Assembly (NCBI GenBank): GCA_003389215.1
Contig: QQVP01000129.1
Coordinates: 1-54,762, forward strand
Origin: Planctomycetota bacterium
Lineage (GTDB): Bacteria > Planctomycetota > Planctomycetia > Pirellulales > UBA7805
Direction of reading: 5' to 3'
DNA length: 54,762 nt
The notes under the pieces were generated by a model. The model did not search any database and was not told the DNA's origin. It saw nothing but the letters and a program-made list of their open reading frames with translations. Position numbers and translations under genes: made by a program. Below, one piece after another: positions 45,270 to 54,149 of the stretch (positions are counted from its first letter, which is position 1; every line of letters begins with the position of its first letter).

Positions 45270-46418
45270 TTAGCTGGCTTGGGCCCCCGCACCGAGGTCG
45301 ATGCCGAGCTCCTCGACCGCCGCGCCGATGGCTGTGAGCAGCTCGCGAATGTCGTCGGGGAACACGTGGCCGATATTGCCGATGCGGAAACAATCGACGT
45401 CGGTCACCTTGCCCGGATAGATCACAAAGCGGCGACGCTTCATCGCGTCGTAAAGCTGTTTGAAGTCGAACTTCGGATCGTCGGGATAGATGAACGAGGT
45501 AATGATCGGCGATTGGTACTCGGCGGCGACCAGCGACTGAAACCCGATCTGCCGCATACCGTCGATCAACAGCCGGTTATTCTCGGCGTAGCGGGCCGCG
45601 CGACGGGAGATTCCTCCCTCTTCGTCGAGCTCGTCCAAGGCCCGATCGAACGCCCGCACCGTATGGGTCGGCGAGGTGTAGCGCCACTTGCCGCCCTTGG
45701 TCTCCATCTCGTGCCATTGGTCGAACAGATCGAGACTCAAGCTGCGGGCCCAGCCCTTGGTCTTTTCGAACGTGGCACGATGGGCGATCACAAAGCCGAA
45801 GCCGGGTACGCCCTGGATGCACTTGTTGGCCGACGAGATCAGGTACTGGCAGCCGACCTCGGGCATCGTCATTTCGACGCCGGCGAACGACGACATGGCG
45901 TCGAGGATGTAGGTCTTGTCATACTTCGCGCAAAGCTGGCCCATCTCGGCCGCGGGATTCAGCAAACCGGTGGTCGTCTCGCAATGGACCATAGCGACGT
46001 GCGTGATGTCGGGATCGGACTCGAACGCCGCCTCGACGCGGGCAAAGTCGGCCGGCTCGGTCTCGGGCTGCTTGATCGTGTGGAGCGGAATGCCGAGTCG
46101 CTCGGTAATCAGGGCAATGCGATTGCCATACGCGCCGTTGTCGATGACCAGCAACTTTCCGTCGGGCGGGATGACCGAGCCGATGGTCGCCTCGACCGAA
46201 AAGGTGCCGCTTCCCTGCATCAACACCGAGGTATAGTCCGCCTCGGCCGCGCCCGAGTCGCCCAGCGCCAGGCGAACCAGGCGGCCGCGGATGCGCGTGA
46301 CGATGCTGTTGTAGTCGTCGTCCCAGGTGCAGTAGTCGCGCAGCATCACTTCCTTGACGGTGCGCGTGGTCGTCAGCGGACCGGGCGTAAGCAGCAGATA
46401 GGGAATGTCGTCGTCCAT
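45270..46418 (-). CDS. phnW: 2-aminoethylphosphonate-pyruvate transaminase PhnW
   Basis: A 382-residue PLP enzyme that moves the amino group of 2-aminoethylphosphonate to pyruvate, giving phosphonoacetaldehyde and alanine. It has LLTPGPLTTTRTVKEVML, the Asp pairing with PLP in YILDAMSSFAG, and the PLP-binding Lys in ISSANKCIQGVPGFGFVI. Length matches the family. It is last in the run phnA-phnY-phnW. The ribosome-binding site is weak and a 117-base gap separates it from phnY. Confidence 0.93.
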   Translation of the reverse strand: MDDDIPYLLLTPGPLTTTRTVKEVMLRDYCTWDDDYNSIVTRIRGRLVRLALGDSGAAEADYTSVLMQGSGTFSVEATIGSVIPPDGKLLVIDNGAYGNRIALITERLGIPLHTIKQPETEPADFARVEAAFESDPDITHVAMVHCETTTGLLNPAAEMGQLCAKYDKTYILDAMSSFAGVEMTMPEVGCQYLISSANKCIQGVPGFGFVIAHRATFEKTKGWARSLSLDLFDQWHEMETKGGKWRYTSPTHTVRAFDRALDELDEEGGISRRAARYAENNRLLIDGMRQIGFQSLVAAEYQSPIITSFIYPDDPKFDFKQLYDAMKRRRFVIYPGKVTDVDCFRIGNIGHVFPDDIRELLTAIGAAVEELGIDLGAGAQAS

Positions 46419-46535
46419 GGTTACGTCTCTTGGGATTAACTCTCCTCACGACAACTCGCCTGGAATGGTTGCGAGTGACTCGGTGTTTCTCCAGCAGCGC
46501 CGCGTCCATTGGAACGCTCGCTTACCGTTCATCAA

Positions 46536-47978
46536 TTACCACGGCAGCGAGAATGTCTTCACCGTGGTCATGAATTTCATCGCCTCGATCACACCTTCTT
46601 TGATGCCCAGGCCCGAGTCCTTCACGCCGCCAAACGGCGACGATTCGATTCGATAGCCGGGCACCTGGTTGACGTTTACCGTGCCAGTGCGAATTCCCTT
46701 CACGCACTTGATCGCGGCGTCGATGCTATTGGTCACCACGCCCGAGGACAAACCAAACGCCGTCGCGTTGGCCAACTCGATCGCGTCGTCGAGATCCTTG
46801 ACCGCCATGATCGGCGCCAGCGGACCGAACGACTCTTCGACCACCATCTCCGTCGTGCGGGGCACATCGGCAATGACCGTCGGCTGCAGCAAGGCTCCCT
46901 CTCGCGATCCGCCCGCCAAAACACGGGCCCCCTCGGCGACCGCCTGTTCGACAACGCGCAACAGGTCCTTGGCGGTTCCTTCGTCGATCACGGTGCCGAC
47001 GCGGGTATCCTCGTCGGCCGGGTCGCCACAGGTATACTCCGCCGTGCGGGCGACGAATTTTTCGGTGAACTCGTCGAGCAGCGATTCGTGTACCAAGAGT
47101 CGCTTGACGGCCGTGCATCGCTGCCCCGAGTTGCGAAAACAACCTTCGGCCGCCAGCGTCACGGCCAGCTCCATGTCGGCGTCTTCCAAAATCAGCAGCG
47201 GGGCATTGCCGCCCAGCTCGAGGCACTGCTTCTTGTAGCCGGCAATCGAGGCGATTCGCTTGCCGACGCCGACGCTGCCGGTAAAGCTGACCAACTCGAC
47301 GCGATCGTCGGTGATCATCGGTTCGACGACTTCGTCCGTGGTACCCACCACAACGCTGAGCATCCAGCCAGGCAAGCCCGCCTCGTAGAGCAACTCCGCA
47401 AAACGAACCGCGGAGAGGGGCGTTTTCCGCGGCGGCTTCAGAATCGTCGGCACGCCGGCCGCCACCGCGGGGGCCAGCTTGTGCGCCACCTGGTTGAGCG
47501 GATGATTGAACGGGGTGATCGCCGCCATCAGTCGCAGCGGTTCGCGAAGCGTGAAGATCTTGCGGGCTTTGCCCTGGGGCGACACGTCGCACGAGAAGAT
47601 CTGTCCGTCGTCGCGGAGGGCTTCCATGGCCGCGAACTGCAAGACGTCGCTGGCTCGCCCCACCTCGTAGCGCGTCTCCCGCATGCAGAGCCCCGACTCG
47701 CTGCGAATCAGATTGGCGAACTCTTCGCGTCGCTCGAGCAGGGCCGCGCGGGCGTTGGTGAGAATTTCGCTGCGCTGATAGCGGGTGAGCGGATCGCCGC
47801 CGGCATAGTGCGTCGCCAGGGCGGTCTCCAATTCGCTCGCCGAAATCATCGCCACCCGGCCCGACACCTCGCCCGTATAGGGATAGGTAACATCGACCAC
47901 GCGATCGCCGGCGATCGGCTGACCCGCCACATACGACGGCAGTTCAACAACCGAGGTACTCTCTACCGTCTGGCTCAT
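46536..47978 (-). CDS. phnY: phosphonoacetaldehyde dehydrogenase PhnY
   Basis: A 480-residue NAD(P)-dependent aldehyde dehydrogenase, expected to oxidise phosphonoacetaldehyde to phosphonoacetate. It has the catalytic Cys in GCFRNSGQRCTAVKRLLV, the general-base Glu in LELGGNAPLLIL, and FNHPLNQVAHKLAPAVAAG near the cofactor site. The assignment to the phosphonate-specific subgroup relies on its place between phnA and phnW; from sequence alone it is an aldehyde dehydrogenase. It overlaps phnA by four bases, so the two are translationally coupled. GGAGG precedes the ATG. Confidence 0.9.
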   Translation of the reverse strand: MSQTVESTSVVELPSYVAGQPIAGDRVVDVTYPYTGEVSGRVAMISASELETALATHYAGGDPLTRYQRSEILTNARAALLERREEFANLIRSESGLCMRETRYEVGRASDVLQFAAMEALRDDGQIFSCDVSPQGKARKIFTLREPLRLMAAITPFNHPLNQVAHKLAPAVAAGVPTILKPPRKTPLSAVRFAELLYEAGLPGWMLSVVVGTTDEVVEPMITDDRVELVSFTGSVGVGKRIASIAGYKKQCLELGGNAPLLILEDADMELAVTLAAEGCFRNSGQRCTAVKRLLVHESLLDEFTEKFVARTAEYTCGDPADEDTRVGTVIDEGTAKDLLRVVEQAVAEGARVLAGGSREGALLQPTVIADVPRTTEMVVEESFGPLAPIMAVKDLDDAIELANATAFGLSSGVVTNSIDAAIKCVKGIRTGTVNVNQVPGYRIESSPFGGVKDSGLGIKEGVIEAMKFMTTVKTFSLPW

Positions 47979-49222
47979 GCATCGCCTCCGTTACACGTAA
48001 ACTCGAAGATATCAAAGTTGCGCGGATCGCCGGCCGCCCGCGAAACGTACTCGCCCGAGAGTGGCTCGGAAAGCAGCATCGGCACCATCTCTTCATAGCG
48101 ACCGCCGTGCGAGCGGAGTTGTCCGCCCAGCTGCGAAAGGTCATGATCCTCCGGCGTGCGGCCGAGAACCACATCGCGGGCCGACAGCACAAACAGATCG
48201 CCGATCCGATCGGCCGGCAGCTCGAGCTTCAGCGCCGCCATCTCGCGATCGTAGACCTCGGTGATGCCCTCCATGCGCACGATCGTTTCGGCCACCTCGG
48301 CCAGGTCAAGTTCCTCTGGCAAGTGAATCGTCACCGCCGATCCGAGAGCGCCATGATGCACGACGTAGGGATCGGTAATCGGGCAGATGACACGGATGCC
48401 CTCGCCAAACTGCTTCGTCAGCAGCGACTCCAGGTAAATCACATTGGGGCCGCCGCTGGACAGATTCTTGGCGTTCATCCCGTGATCGGCCGTCGCCCCC
48501 ACGACGGCGCCAAGTTCCAACAGCCGGCCGATCTCGCGGTCCATCGCCTCGTAGAAGTCGAGCGACTCCGGCGCTTCCGGAGCGTACTTGTGTTGCATGT
48601 AGTCGGTCAGCGACAGGTAGCAAAAGTCGGAGAGACCCTGCTCGATCAGGGCCACGCCGGCCCGCAGCACAAACAGACTCGCCTCGGCACTGTAGATCTC
48701 GGGCGTCTTCTGCCCGACCACCTGTTCGACGTTCTCGATGCCGTGGGTGGCGAGCGCCGCCTGGTCGGCCTTTTCCGAAGAGAAGGCGATGCCGTCGAGA
48801 TCCTTGGAGAGGATATCGCGAAGCTTCTCCTTGGCCGTGACCATGGCAACCTTGCGGCCTGCCTTGGCGGCCGCGGCCAGGATCGTATCGGCACGCAGAA
48901 ACTTGGCCGAGTTCATCATCACTTCCTCGCCTGTCTCCTGGTCGAGGAAGAAGTTGCCGCCGATGCCCGTCTCCGCGGGCGTCAGCCCCGTGCAAATCGC
49001 CGCGTTGTTGACGTTCGTGAACGAAGGAAGCGCCCCGCGGACCATTCCGCGATAGCCGTTCTTGGCCATGCGGGCGACGTTCGGCATCCGCCCGTGCGCC
49101 AGGCTGGTGCTGAGATACTCGTCTCCGCAGCCGTCGATGCAAATCACGGCCACGGGGCGCGCCGGCACCCGAAAGGTGCGATCGTTGATCGAGAACGTCG
49201 TACTGGGGGGAGCGGCGGGCAA
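47975..49222 (-). CDS. phnA: phosphonoacetate hydrolase PhnA
   Basis: A 415-residue zinc enzyme of the alkaline-phosphatase superfamily that cleaves the carbon-phosphorus bond of phosphonoacetate to acetate and phosphate. It shows the metal-ligand motifs VICIDGCGDEYLST, the active-site Thr region SFTNVNNAAICTGLTP, LSLTDYMQHKYAPEAPE and GATADHGMNAKN. The TTG at 49222 is supported by AGGAG six bases upstream. It overlaps phnY. Together with phnW and phnY it completes the hydrolytic PhnWYA route for 2-aminoethylphosphonate. A 275-base gap (49223-49497) with no gene separates it from the alcohol dehydrogenase. Confidence 0.92.
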   Translation of the reverse strand: MPAAPPSTTFSINDRTFRVPARPVAVICIDGCGDEYLSTSLAHGRMPNVARMAKNGYRGMVRGALPSFTNVNNAAICTGLTPAETGIGGNFFLDQETGEEVMMNSAKFLRADTILAAAAKAGRKVAMVTAKEKLRDILSKDLDGIAFSSEKADQAALATHGIENVEQVVGQKTPEIYSAEASLFVLRAGVALIEQGLSDFCYLSLTDYMQHKYAPEAPESLDFYEAMDREIGRLLELGAVVGATADHGMNAKNLSSGGPNVIYLESLLTKQFGEGIRVICPITDPYVVHHGALGSAVTIHLPEELDLAEVAETIVRMEGITEVYDREMAALKLELPADRIGDLFVLSARDVVLGRTPEDHDLSQLGGQLRSHGGRYEEMVPMLLSEPLSGEYVSRAAGDPRNFDIFEFTCNGGDA

Positions 49223-49497
49223 CTTCGTCTCCTTCGTGGGCGGGACGGCACGCCTGAAGTTCGGGCGGCGTGAAGGTCGGGCGGCGGGTGCCTCGGGCGG
49301 TGAGTAGGACGGGCGACGTCGGCAGACCCAAGCGAGCCGATTTCGGCCCGCCGAAGACCCCTTATCCTACAACATTCGCCGGCCCAAATCAGGGTCGGTC
49401 GGCGCCCGGCAAGTCCGCCAAGAAGCACAAGAATCACGCGTTTGTGAAGCTCTCGTGAACGGCCACGGCGTTGCCCTTCCCAGCACCTCGACCGCTG

Positions 49498-50592
49498 CTA
49501 CTTCGGCACGACGGCCACCCGATGGGCCCGCTCGCGGATCGTGTGGGCAAACGCCTCTTCGGCCGACTCGAGAGGAAACGTCGCCGTGACCAACTCGGCG
49601 AGTGGATACCTCGCGTGCTCGGACGTGAGGAACTCAATGGCCGTGGCCAGGTCCTCGGGCAGGTAATTGTGAACGCCGTGAATATTGAGCCACCGCCGCA
49701 CCACCCATTCCGCCGAGACCGGCACATCGGCCGCCGGATAGACCGAGCCAATCAGGACGTAGGTGCCGCCAATGCGCAGCAACTTGAGTCCAGCTGCCAC
49801 AGACGACGGCGCTCCGGACAACTCGATCGCCACGTCGACACCGCGCCCCCCCGTCGTCTCGGCGACGACTTCGGTCAACTCGTCGATCGAGTTCTGGACC
49901 AACACGCACTTCGTCGCGCCGAACTGCGGAGCCAGTTCGAGCCGCTCTGGATCGATGTCGCAGGCGATCACCTCGGTCGCGCCGCGCCAGCGGGCCATGG
50001 CGATGGCCGACAACCCGAGCATTCCGGCACCCTGAATGAGCGTGACCTTGCCGGGTCCGACGTTCCCTACGCGGAGCGCTCCGGCCACCGTCGCGGTGGC
50101 ACAGTTCGCCGGACAGGCAACCGCGTCAGGCAGTTCGGCGGGAACGCGTACGATGGGCGTCCCGGCCGCGAGGTGACAGTACTCGGCCAGGCCCCCGCTG
50201 AGCGGATGCACGTCGTCGATCGCCTCGTGCCCGTACTTGAACAGCTTCTCGCACTTCGGCGGAATCTCATGTTCGCAAAAGAAGCAGTCGCCGCAGTTGG
50301 CCGCGATCGACCAGGTAATGCGATCGCCGACGGCGAGTGGATGACCCGCAACGTCGGTCACCGCCTCGCCCGGCGGCAGTTCGGCCACGGTACCCATGAT
50401 CTCGTGACCCAATATCGTCGGCACCGGCGTTGTGCGTCGGCCTTCATAGGTATGCACGTCGCTGCCGCAGATCGTGCAGCAGGTGATGCGCACCAGCACC
50501 TCACCGGCCGACAGGGTCGGCAGCGGGTAATGCTCCAGCCGCAGCGGCTCGCCGGTGGCAGTGAACACGGCGGCCAACGCTTCTTCCGACAT
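49498..50592 (-). CDS. zinc-dependent alcohol dehydrogenase, phosphonate-cluster type
   Basis: A 364-residue medium-chain dehydrogenase. It has catalytic zinc ligands in CTICGSDVHTYEGR and LGHEIMG, the structural zinc site CGDCFFCEHEIPPKCEK, and a Rossmann fold with IQGAGMLGLSAIAMARWRG. A zinc alcohol dehydrogenase subfamily has been proposed in association with phosphonate catabolism genes, and its place beside phnA fits that. The natural substrate is unproven; an alcohol form of a phosphonate such as 2-hydroxyethylphosphonate is one possibility. AGGAGG lies six bases before the ATG. A 165-base AT-rich gap separates it from the flavoprotein gene. Confidence 0.88.
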   Translation of the reverse strand: MSEEALAAVFTATGEPLRLEHYPLPTLSAGEVLVRITCCTICGSDVHTYEGRRTTPVPTILGHEIMGTVAELPPGEAVTDVAGHPLAVGDRITWSIAANCGDCFFCEHEIPPKCEKLFKYGHEAIDDVHPLSGGLAEYCHLAAGTPIVRVPAELPDAVACPANCATATVAGALRVGNVGPGKVTLIQGAGMLGLSAIAMARWRGATEVIACDIDPERLELAPQFGATKCVLVQNSIDELTEVVAETTGGRGVDVAIELSGAPSSVAAGLKLLRIGGTYVLIGSVYPAADVPVSAEWVVRRWLNIHGVHNYLPEDLATAIEFLTSEHARYPLAELVTATFPLESAEEAFAHTIRERAHRVAVVPK

Positions 50593-50757
50593 GCCGGTTC
50601 CTCCTTCGTGATCTTCTTGTCTATTAATGGATGCGTTGTTAATGAGCCCTTCGCGGCGGCGGTGATGGCTGAAATGCCGGCCTCCCGCTGGTCGGCCTGG
50701 TTCATTGGCTGCGCAGGGCTCAATCGTGTGACGCGCGAACGCACGAATTTCGCGCCG

Positions 50758-51990
50758 CTAGTGCCCGATCGCGTAGTAGTTGCTGTAGAGCTGGCGGGCC
50801 TCTTCGGTAGCCGTCTTCCAGTCCCACTCGGTCTCGGTGAAGCGATCGGGGCTCAGGCTGCGGACGTACTCCGACGGCTGCTGCTCCAGGATCGACTCGA
50901 CCACGTGCCGTCCGATGCCGGCCGAGCCGGAAACGCCATGGGCATTGCAGCCGCCGGCCATCACAAAGCCCTTCACGCGGCAGCTCTCGCCAATGATGAA
51001 GCGACCGTCGGGCGCGAAGGTGGGCCAGCCTTTGAAAACGCTCCGCACGCCCAGCTCGTCGACCTTCGGAATGTACGGCGACAGCTCGGCTCCGAACTCG
51101 CCCAGCACTTCCCAGTCGGACTCGACCGGGGGCGTCGCCTGGTCGATCGGGTAGTTCGCCACATCGAGCGCCAGGCTACGGGGTTCCCAGCCGCCGACCA
51201 ACAGGGCGTTCGTCTCGGGGCGCAGATAGAGCGTGATGTCCGGGATGCGCACCACCGGCATGTCGGGATGCAGGCCGTCGGCATGAACCGTGACAAAGAA
51301 CTCATGCCGGACTGGAATGATGGGTAGCTCGACGCCGACCGCACGGGCGACGTGATAGGCGTTCGCCCCCGCCGCGTTGATCACAAAGTCGCACGCGATC
51401 TCGCCGCGATCGGTCACCACGCGGCGGACGCGGCCATCTTCGACGACGATGTCCCGCACATTGGTGCCCGTGCAAATTTCGATCCCCAAACGACGGCCGT
51501 GGGCGACGTAGGCCATCGTCAGATCGTACGGTTGCAGATATCCGTCGCTCGGACACCACAACACGGCCCGCACGGCGTCGAAGTTGAGCAGCGGCCACTT
51601 CTGCCGCGCGGCGTCGTTGTCGATGAAGTGGACCTCAAGACCGGCCTCGTCGGCGACCGTCTTGAGACGCTCGAACTCGGCCACCCGCTCGTCGTTCAGG
51701 GCCACCCGCAGCGAGCCAACCTGTCGCCAGGCGGGGTTCGCCTCTTCGTCTTCCTGTAGCGACGAGAACGTCTCGACCGACCACATCGCCAGCTTGACCC
51801 GCTCGACGCTCGAACGGACCTGTCCGACCAGGCCCGCGGCCTGCGACGAGGTGACGGCCGCCACGGTCGGCTCACGCTCCAAGAGCACGATATCGCGCTC
51901 GCCGGCCTTGGCCAGGCTATAGGCCACGCCGCAACCGACGGCCCCGCCGCCGACGATGACGTACTTTGCACGCTCCGGTAATGCGGCCAT
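50758..51990 (-). CDS. FAD-dependent amine oxidoreductase (sarcosine/dimethylglycine dehydrogenase type, DgcA-like)
   Basis: A 410-residue flavoprotein of the D-amino-acid oxidase superfamily. It has the FAD dinucleotide motif VIVGGGAVGCGVAYSLAKAG near residue 12, VTSSQAAGLVGQVRSS, and a C-terminal GWPTFAPDGRFIIGES region followed by CNAHGVSGSAGIG. It would oxidise a secondary or tertiary amine to an imine, releasing formaldehyde if the group is N-methyl. The stop-to-start gap to the DgcB-like gene is zero, and both precede etfA in the same direction, so reduced flavin probably passes to ETF or the iron-sulfur protein. Its position beside phosphonate genes makes an aminophosphonate substrate possible but not shown. 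Confidence 0.87.
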   Translation of the reverse strand: MAALPERAKYVIVGGGAVGCGVAYSLAKAGERDIVLLEREPTVAAVTSSQAAGLVGQVRSSVERVKLAMWSVETFSSLQEDEEANPAWRQVGSLRVALNDERVAEFERLKTVADEAGLEVHFIDNDAARQKWPLLNFDAVRAVLWCPSDGYLQPYDLTMAYVAHGRRLGIEICTGTNVRDIVVEDGRVRRVVTDRGEIACDFVINAAGANAYHVARAVGVELPIIPVRHEFFVTVHADGLHPDMPVVRIPDITLYLRPETNALLVGGWEPRSLALDVANYPIDQATPPVESDWEVLGEFGAELSPYIPKVDELGVRSVFKGWPTFAPDGRFIIGESCRVKGFVMAGGCNAHGVSGSAGIGRHVVESILEQQPSEYVRSLSPDRFTETEWDWKTATEEARQLYSNYYAIGH

Positions 51991-54123
51991 CTACTTCGCT
52001 CCCGTGTCGCTCGTTTCCTGCGGCAGGCGATCGGCCAGCATCTCGGCGATGTCGCGGACCTGCGTCTGTGCGTCCTGGGCCTTCACGCCGTCGCTCAGCA
52101 TGATCAGGCAGAACGGACATGATACCGCGACGGTGTCCGCCCCGGTGGCCAGGGCCTCGGCCACCCGCGATTGGCCAACCCGTTCGTCGACTGCGTCGTC
52201 GAACCACATCCTTCCCCCGCCCCCGCCGCAGCAAGCGGTCTGGCGTCGATTGCGCGGCATTTCGGTGATCGTCGTGGCGTTGGCGTTCGCGCCGCCGACG
52301 GCCAACTGCACCAACTCACGCGGCTCCTCGGTAGTGCCACCCACGCGGGCCAGGTAACAGGGATCATGAAAGGTCACCGCCTCGCGGGCCGCGGCGTCGG
52401 CCGGAGTCCCTTCGTCGACGAGTGGCAATCGACCCGCGTCGACCAGCTCGCGGAGCAACTGGCTGTGGTGAATCACTTCGAAGTTGCCGCCCATCTGCGG
52501 ATAGTCGTGGCGCAGACTGTTCAGGCAGTGGGGACAGTGGGCCACGATCTTGCGGACGTTGTGCTGGGCGAGTGTCTCGACGTTTTGCATGGCGAGTTCC
52601 TGAAACAGGAACTCGTCGCCCATCCGCCGGGCCGACTCGCCGGTGCAGCGCTCTTCATTTCCCAGGACGGCGAAATTGACCTCGGCTGCCTGTAGCAATC
52701 GCACGACGCTGCGCGCGATGTTCCGTACACGTCGATCGTAGGAAGCGGCACAGCCAACCCAGTAGAGCACCTCGAAGTCGGGTCGCTCGGCCACGGTCGG
52801 CACCTCGAGCCCTTCGGCCCAATCAAATCGCTCCTCGGGCGGCAGCCCCCAGGGATTGCCCACGCGCTGCGATTTTTGCAACGAATTGGCCGGGGCCCCA
52901 CGAAGGCTCCCTTCGCCGATCAGATAGCGACGCATGTCGGTCAGGTAGTCCATCGGCCGGATGCCGAGCGGGCAGACATCGATACATGCCGTGCAGGTCG
53001 TGCACGACCAAATCGTTTCGGCCTCGATCACGTCGCCGTGCAAACTCGCGCCGTTGGCCCCGGCACCGACGAGGGTCATATGTCCGCGAAGATCCTGTAC
53101 TACGTCGCGGGGCGAGAGCGGCTTGCCGGCCTCGAAAGCCGGACAGGCGTCTTCGCAGCGGCCACATGATACGCAGGCATCGAGGGCCATCAACTCGCGA
53201 CGCGAGAAATCGGTGAGGCTGCCGACGCCGACCAGGCCCGTCTCTTCGACCTCCTCCATGGTGACCGGCACCAGTTTGCCCAGTTGCTTCGTCTGCGCCG
53301 GAAGATTGAGCGTGCCGGCCAGCGCGTGCAACAGCCGCGTGTAGGGCATGGCCGCGATGAAGCCGAGCGCCAAGATGGCGTGCAGCCACCACAGCGACCA
53401 ATGCCAGAGCCCTGCGGCCGCGCGATCGATGCCTGCCGCCTCGAACATTCGCGCGCACAGCAGCCCGACGAACGAGACGCCCGGCGACGGCGTGGCGGCG
53501 TGAATGATCCGCAAACCCTCGAGCAGGTAGCCGGTCACCCCGATCACGATCAAGGTGACGAGGACCACATAGTCGGTCGAGTTGCGGCCAATGCTACCGG
53601 GGTTTCGCACGCGTCGCACCAGAAACATGGTGCAGCCGACCAGGAAGAAGATGCCGAAGGCGTCGAGCGTGACCTCGTAGATCGCGTAGTAAAGCCCCTT
53701 GTGAAAGATGGGATCACTCGCGGGGCGGCCCACGGCGCCGGCCAGGATGTGCTCGACGGCGATCAGCGTCGTTCCGATCAGCAACACGACAAACCCGCCG
53801 AAGAGCAACACGTGGGCGAGGCTGGCCAGACCGCGGCCCCAGATGCGGCGTTGGAACAGGACATCGCGGAGCCAACGGTTCACGACCGCGGCGATCTCCA
53901 GACGGTCGGCGACCGGGCGTCCCATTCGCCAGAGTCGCACCCGCCGATAAATGCCGTAGCCGAAGGTCGCCAGGGACACGAGCGCCAGCAGATAGAACAC
54001 CAGCTTCGAGGCGGGCGGAATGTTGCCGAACACCTCGCGCATTAGCGGCCCGCCGGCGGCGAGCGGTTCACTTTCGGCCAACAGAATGGGCGCGAGCAGG
54101 CCACGGCAAAAGTCGCAGAACAT
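51991..54123 (-). CDS. membrane iron-sulfur reductase with CCG domains (DgcB/HdrDE/EtfQO-like)
   Basis: A 710-residue membrane protein. The N-terminal 300 residues contain about five helices resembling the nitrate-reductase gamma/haem-b module. Then come two 4Fe-4S clusters, CVSCGRCEDACPAFEAG and CTTCTACIDVCPLG, and two Cys-rich CCG domains (YWVGCAASYD, ACCGGGGGRMWFDDAV). Such proteins pass electrons from a flavoprotein or ETF to quinone; DgcB in dimethylglycine catabolism is a characterised relative. It ends exactly where the flavoprotein gene begins and starts 26 bases after etfA. The start at 54123 has no clear ribosome-binding site; an ATG at 54042 is an alternative. Confidence 0.88.
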   Translation of the reverse strand: MFCDFCRGLLAPILLAESEPLAAGGPLMREVFGNIPPASKLVFYLLALVSLATFGYGIYRRVRLWRMGRPVADRLEIAAVVNRWLRDVLFQRRIWGRGLASLAHVLLFGGFVVLLIGTTLIAVEHILAGAVGRPASDPIFHKGLYYAIYEVTLDAFGIFFLVGCTMFLVRRVRNPGSIGRNSTDYVVLVTLIVIGVTGYLLEGLRIIHAATPSPGVSFVGLLCARMFEAAGIDRAAAGLWHWSLWWLHAILALGFIAAMPYTRLLHALAGTLNLPAQTKQLGKLVPVTMEEVEETGLVGVGSLTDFSRRELMALDACVSCGRCEDACPAFEAGKPLSPRDVVQDLRGHMTLVGAGANGASLHGDVIEAETIWSCTTCTACIDVCPLGIRPMDYLTDMRRYLIGEGSLRGAPANSLQKSQRVGNPWGLPPEERFDWAEGLEVPTVAERPDFEVLYWVGCAASYDRRVRNIARSVVRLLQAAEVNFAVLGNEERCTGESARRMGDEFLFQELAMQNVETLAQHNVRKIVAHCPHCLNSLRHDYPQMGGNFEVIHHSQLLRELVDAGRLPLVDEGTPADAAAREAVTFHDPCYLARVGGTTEEPRELVQLAVGGANANATTITEMPRNRRQTACCGGGGGRMWFDDAVDERVGQSRVAEALATGADTVAVSCPFCLIMLSDGVKAQDAQTQVRDIAEMLADRLPQETSDTGAK

Positions 54124-54149
54124 GAGCTGGGAGCCGCCGCGCGATGCGC

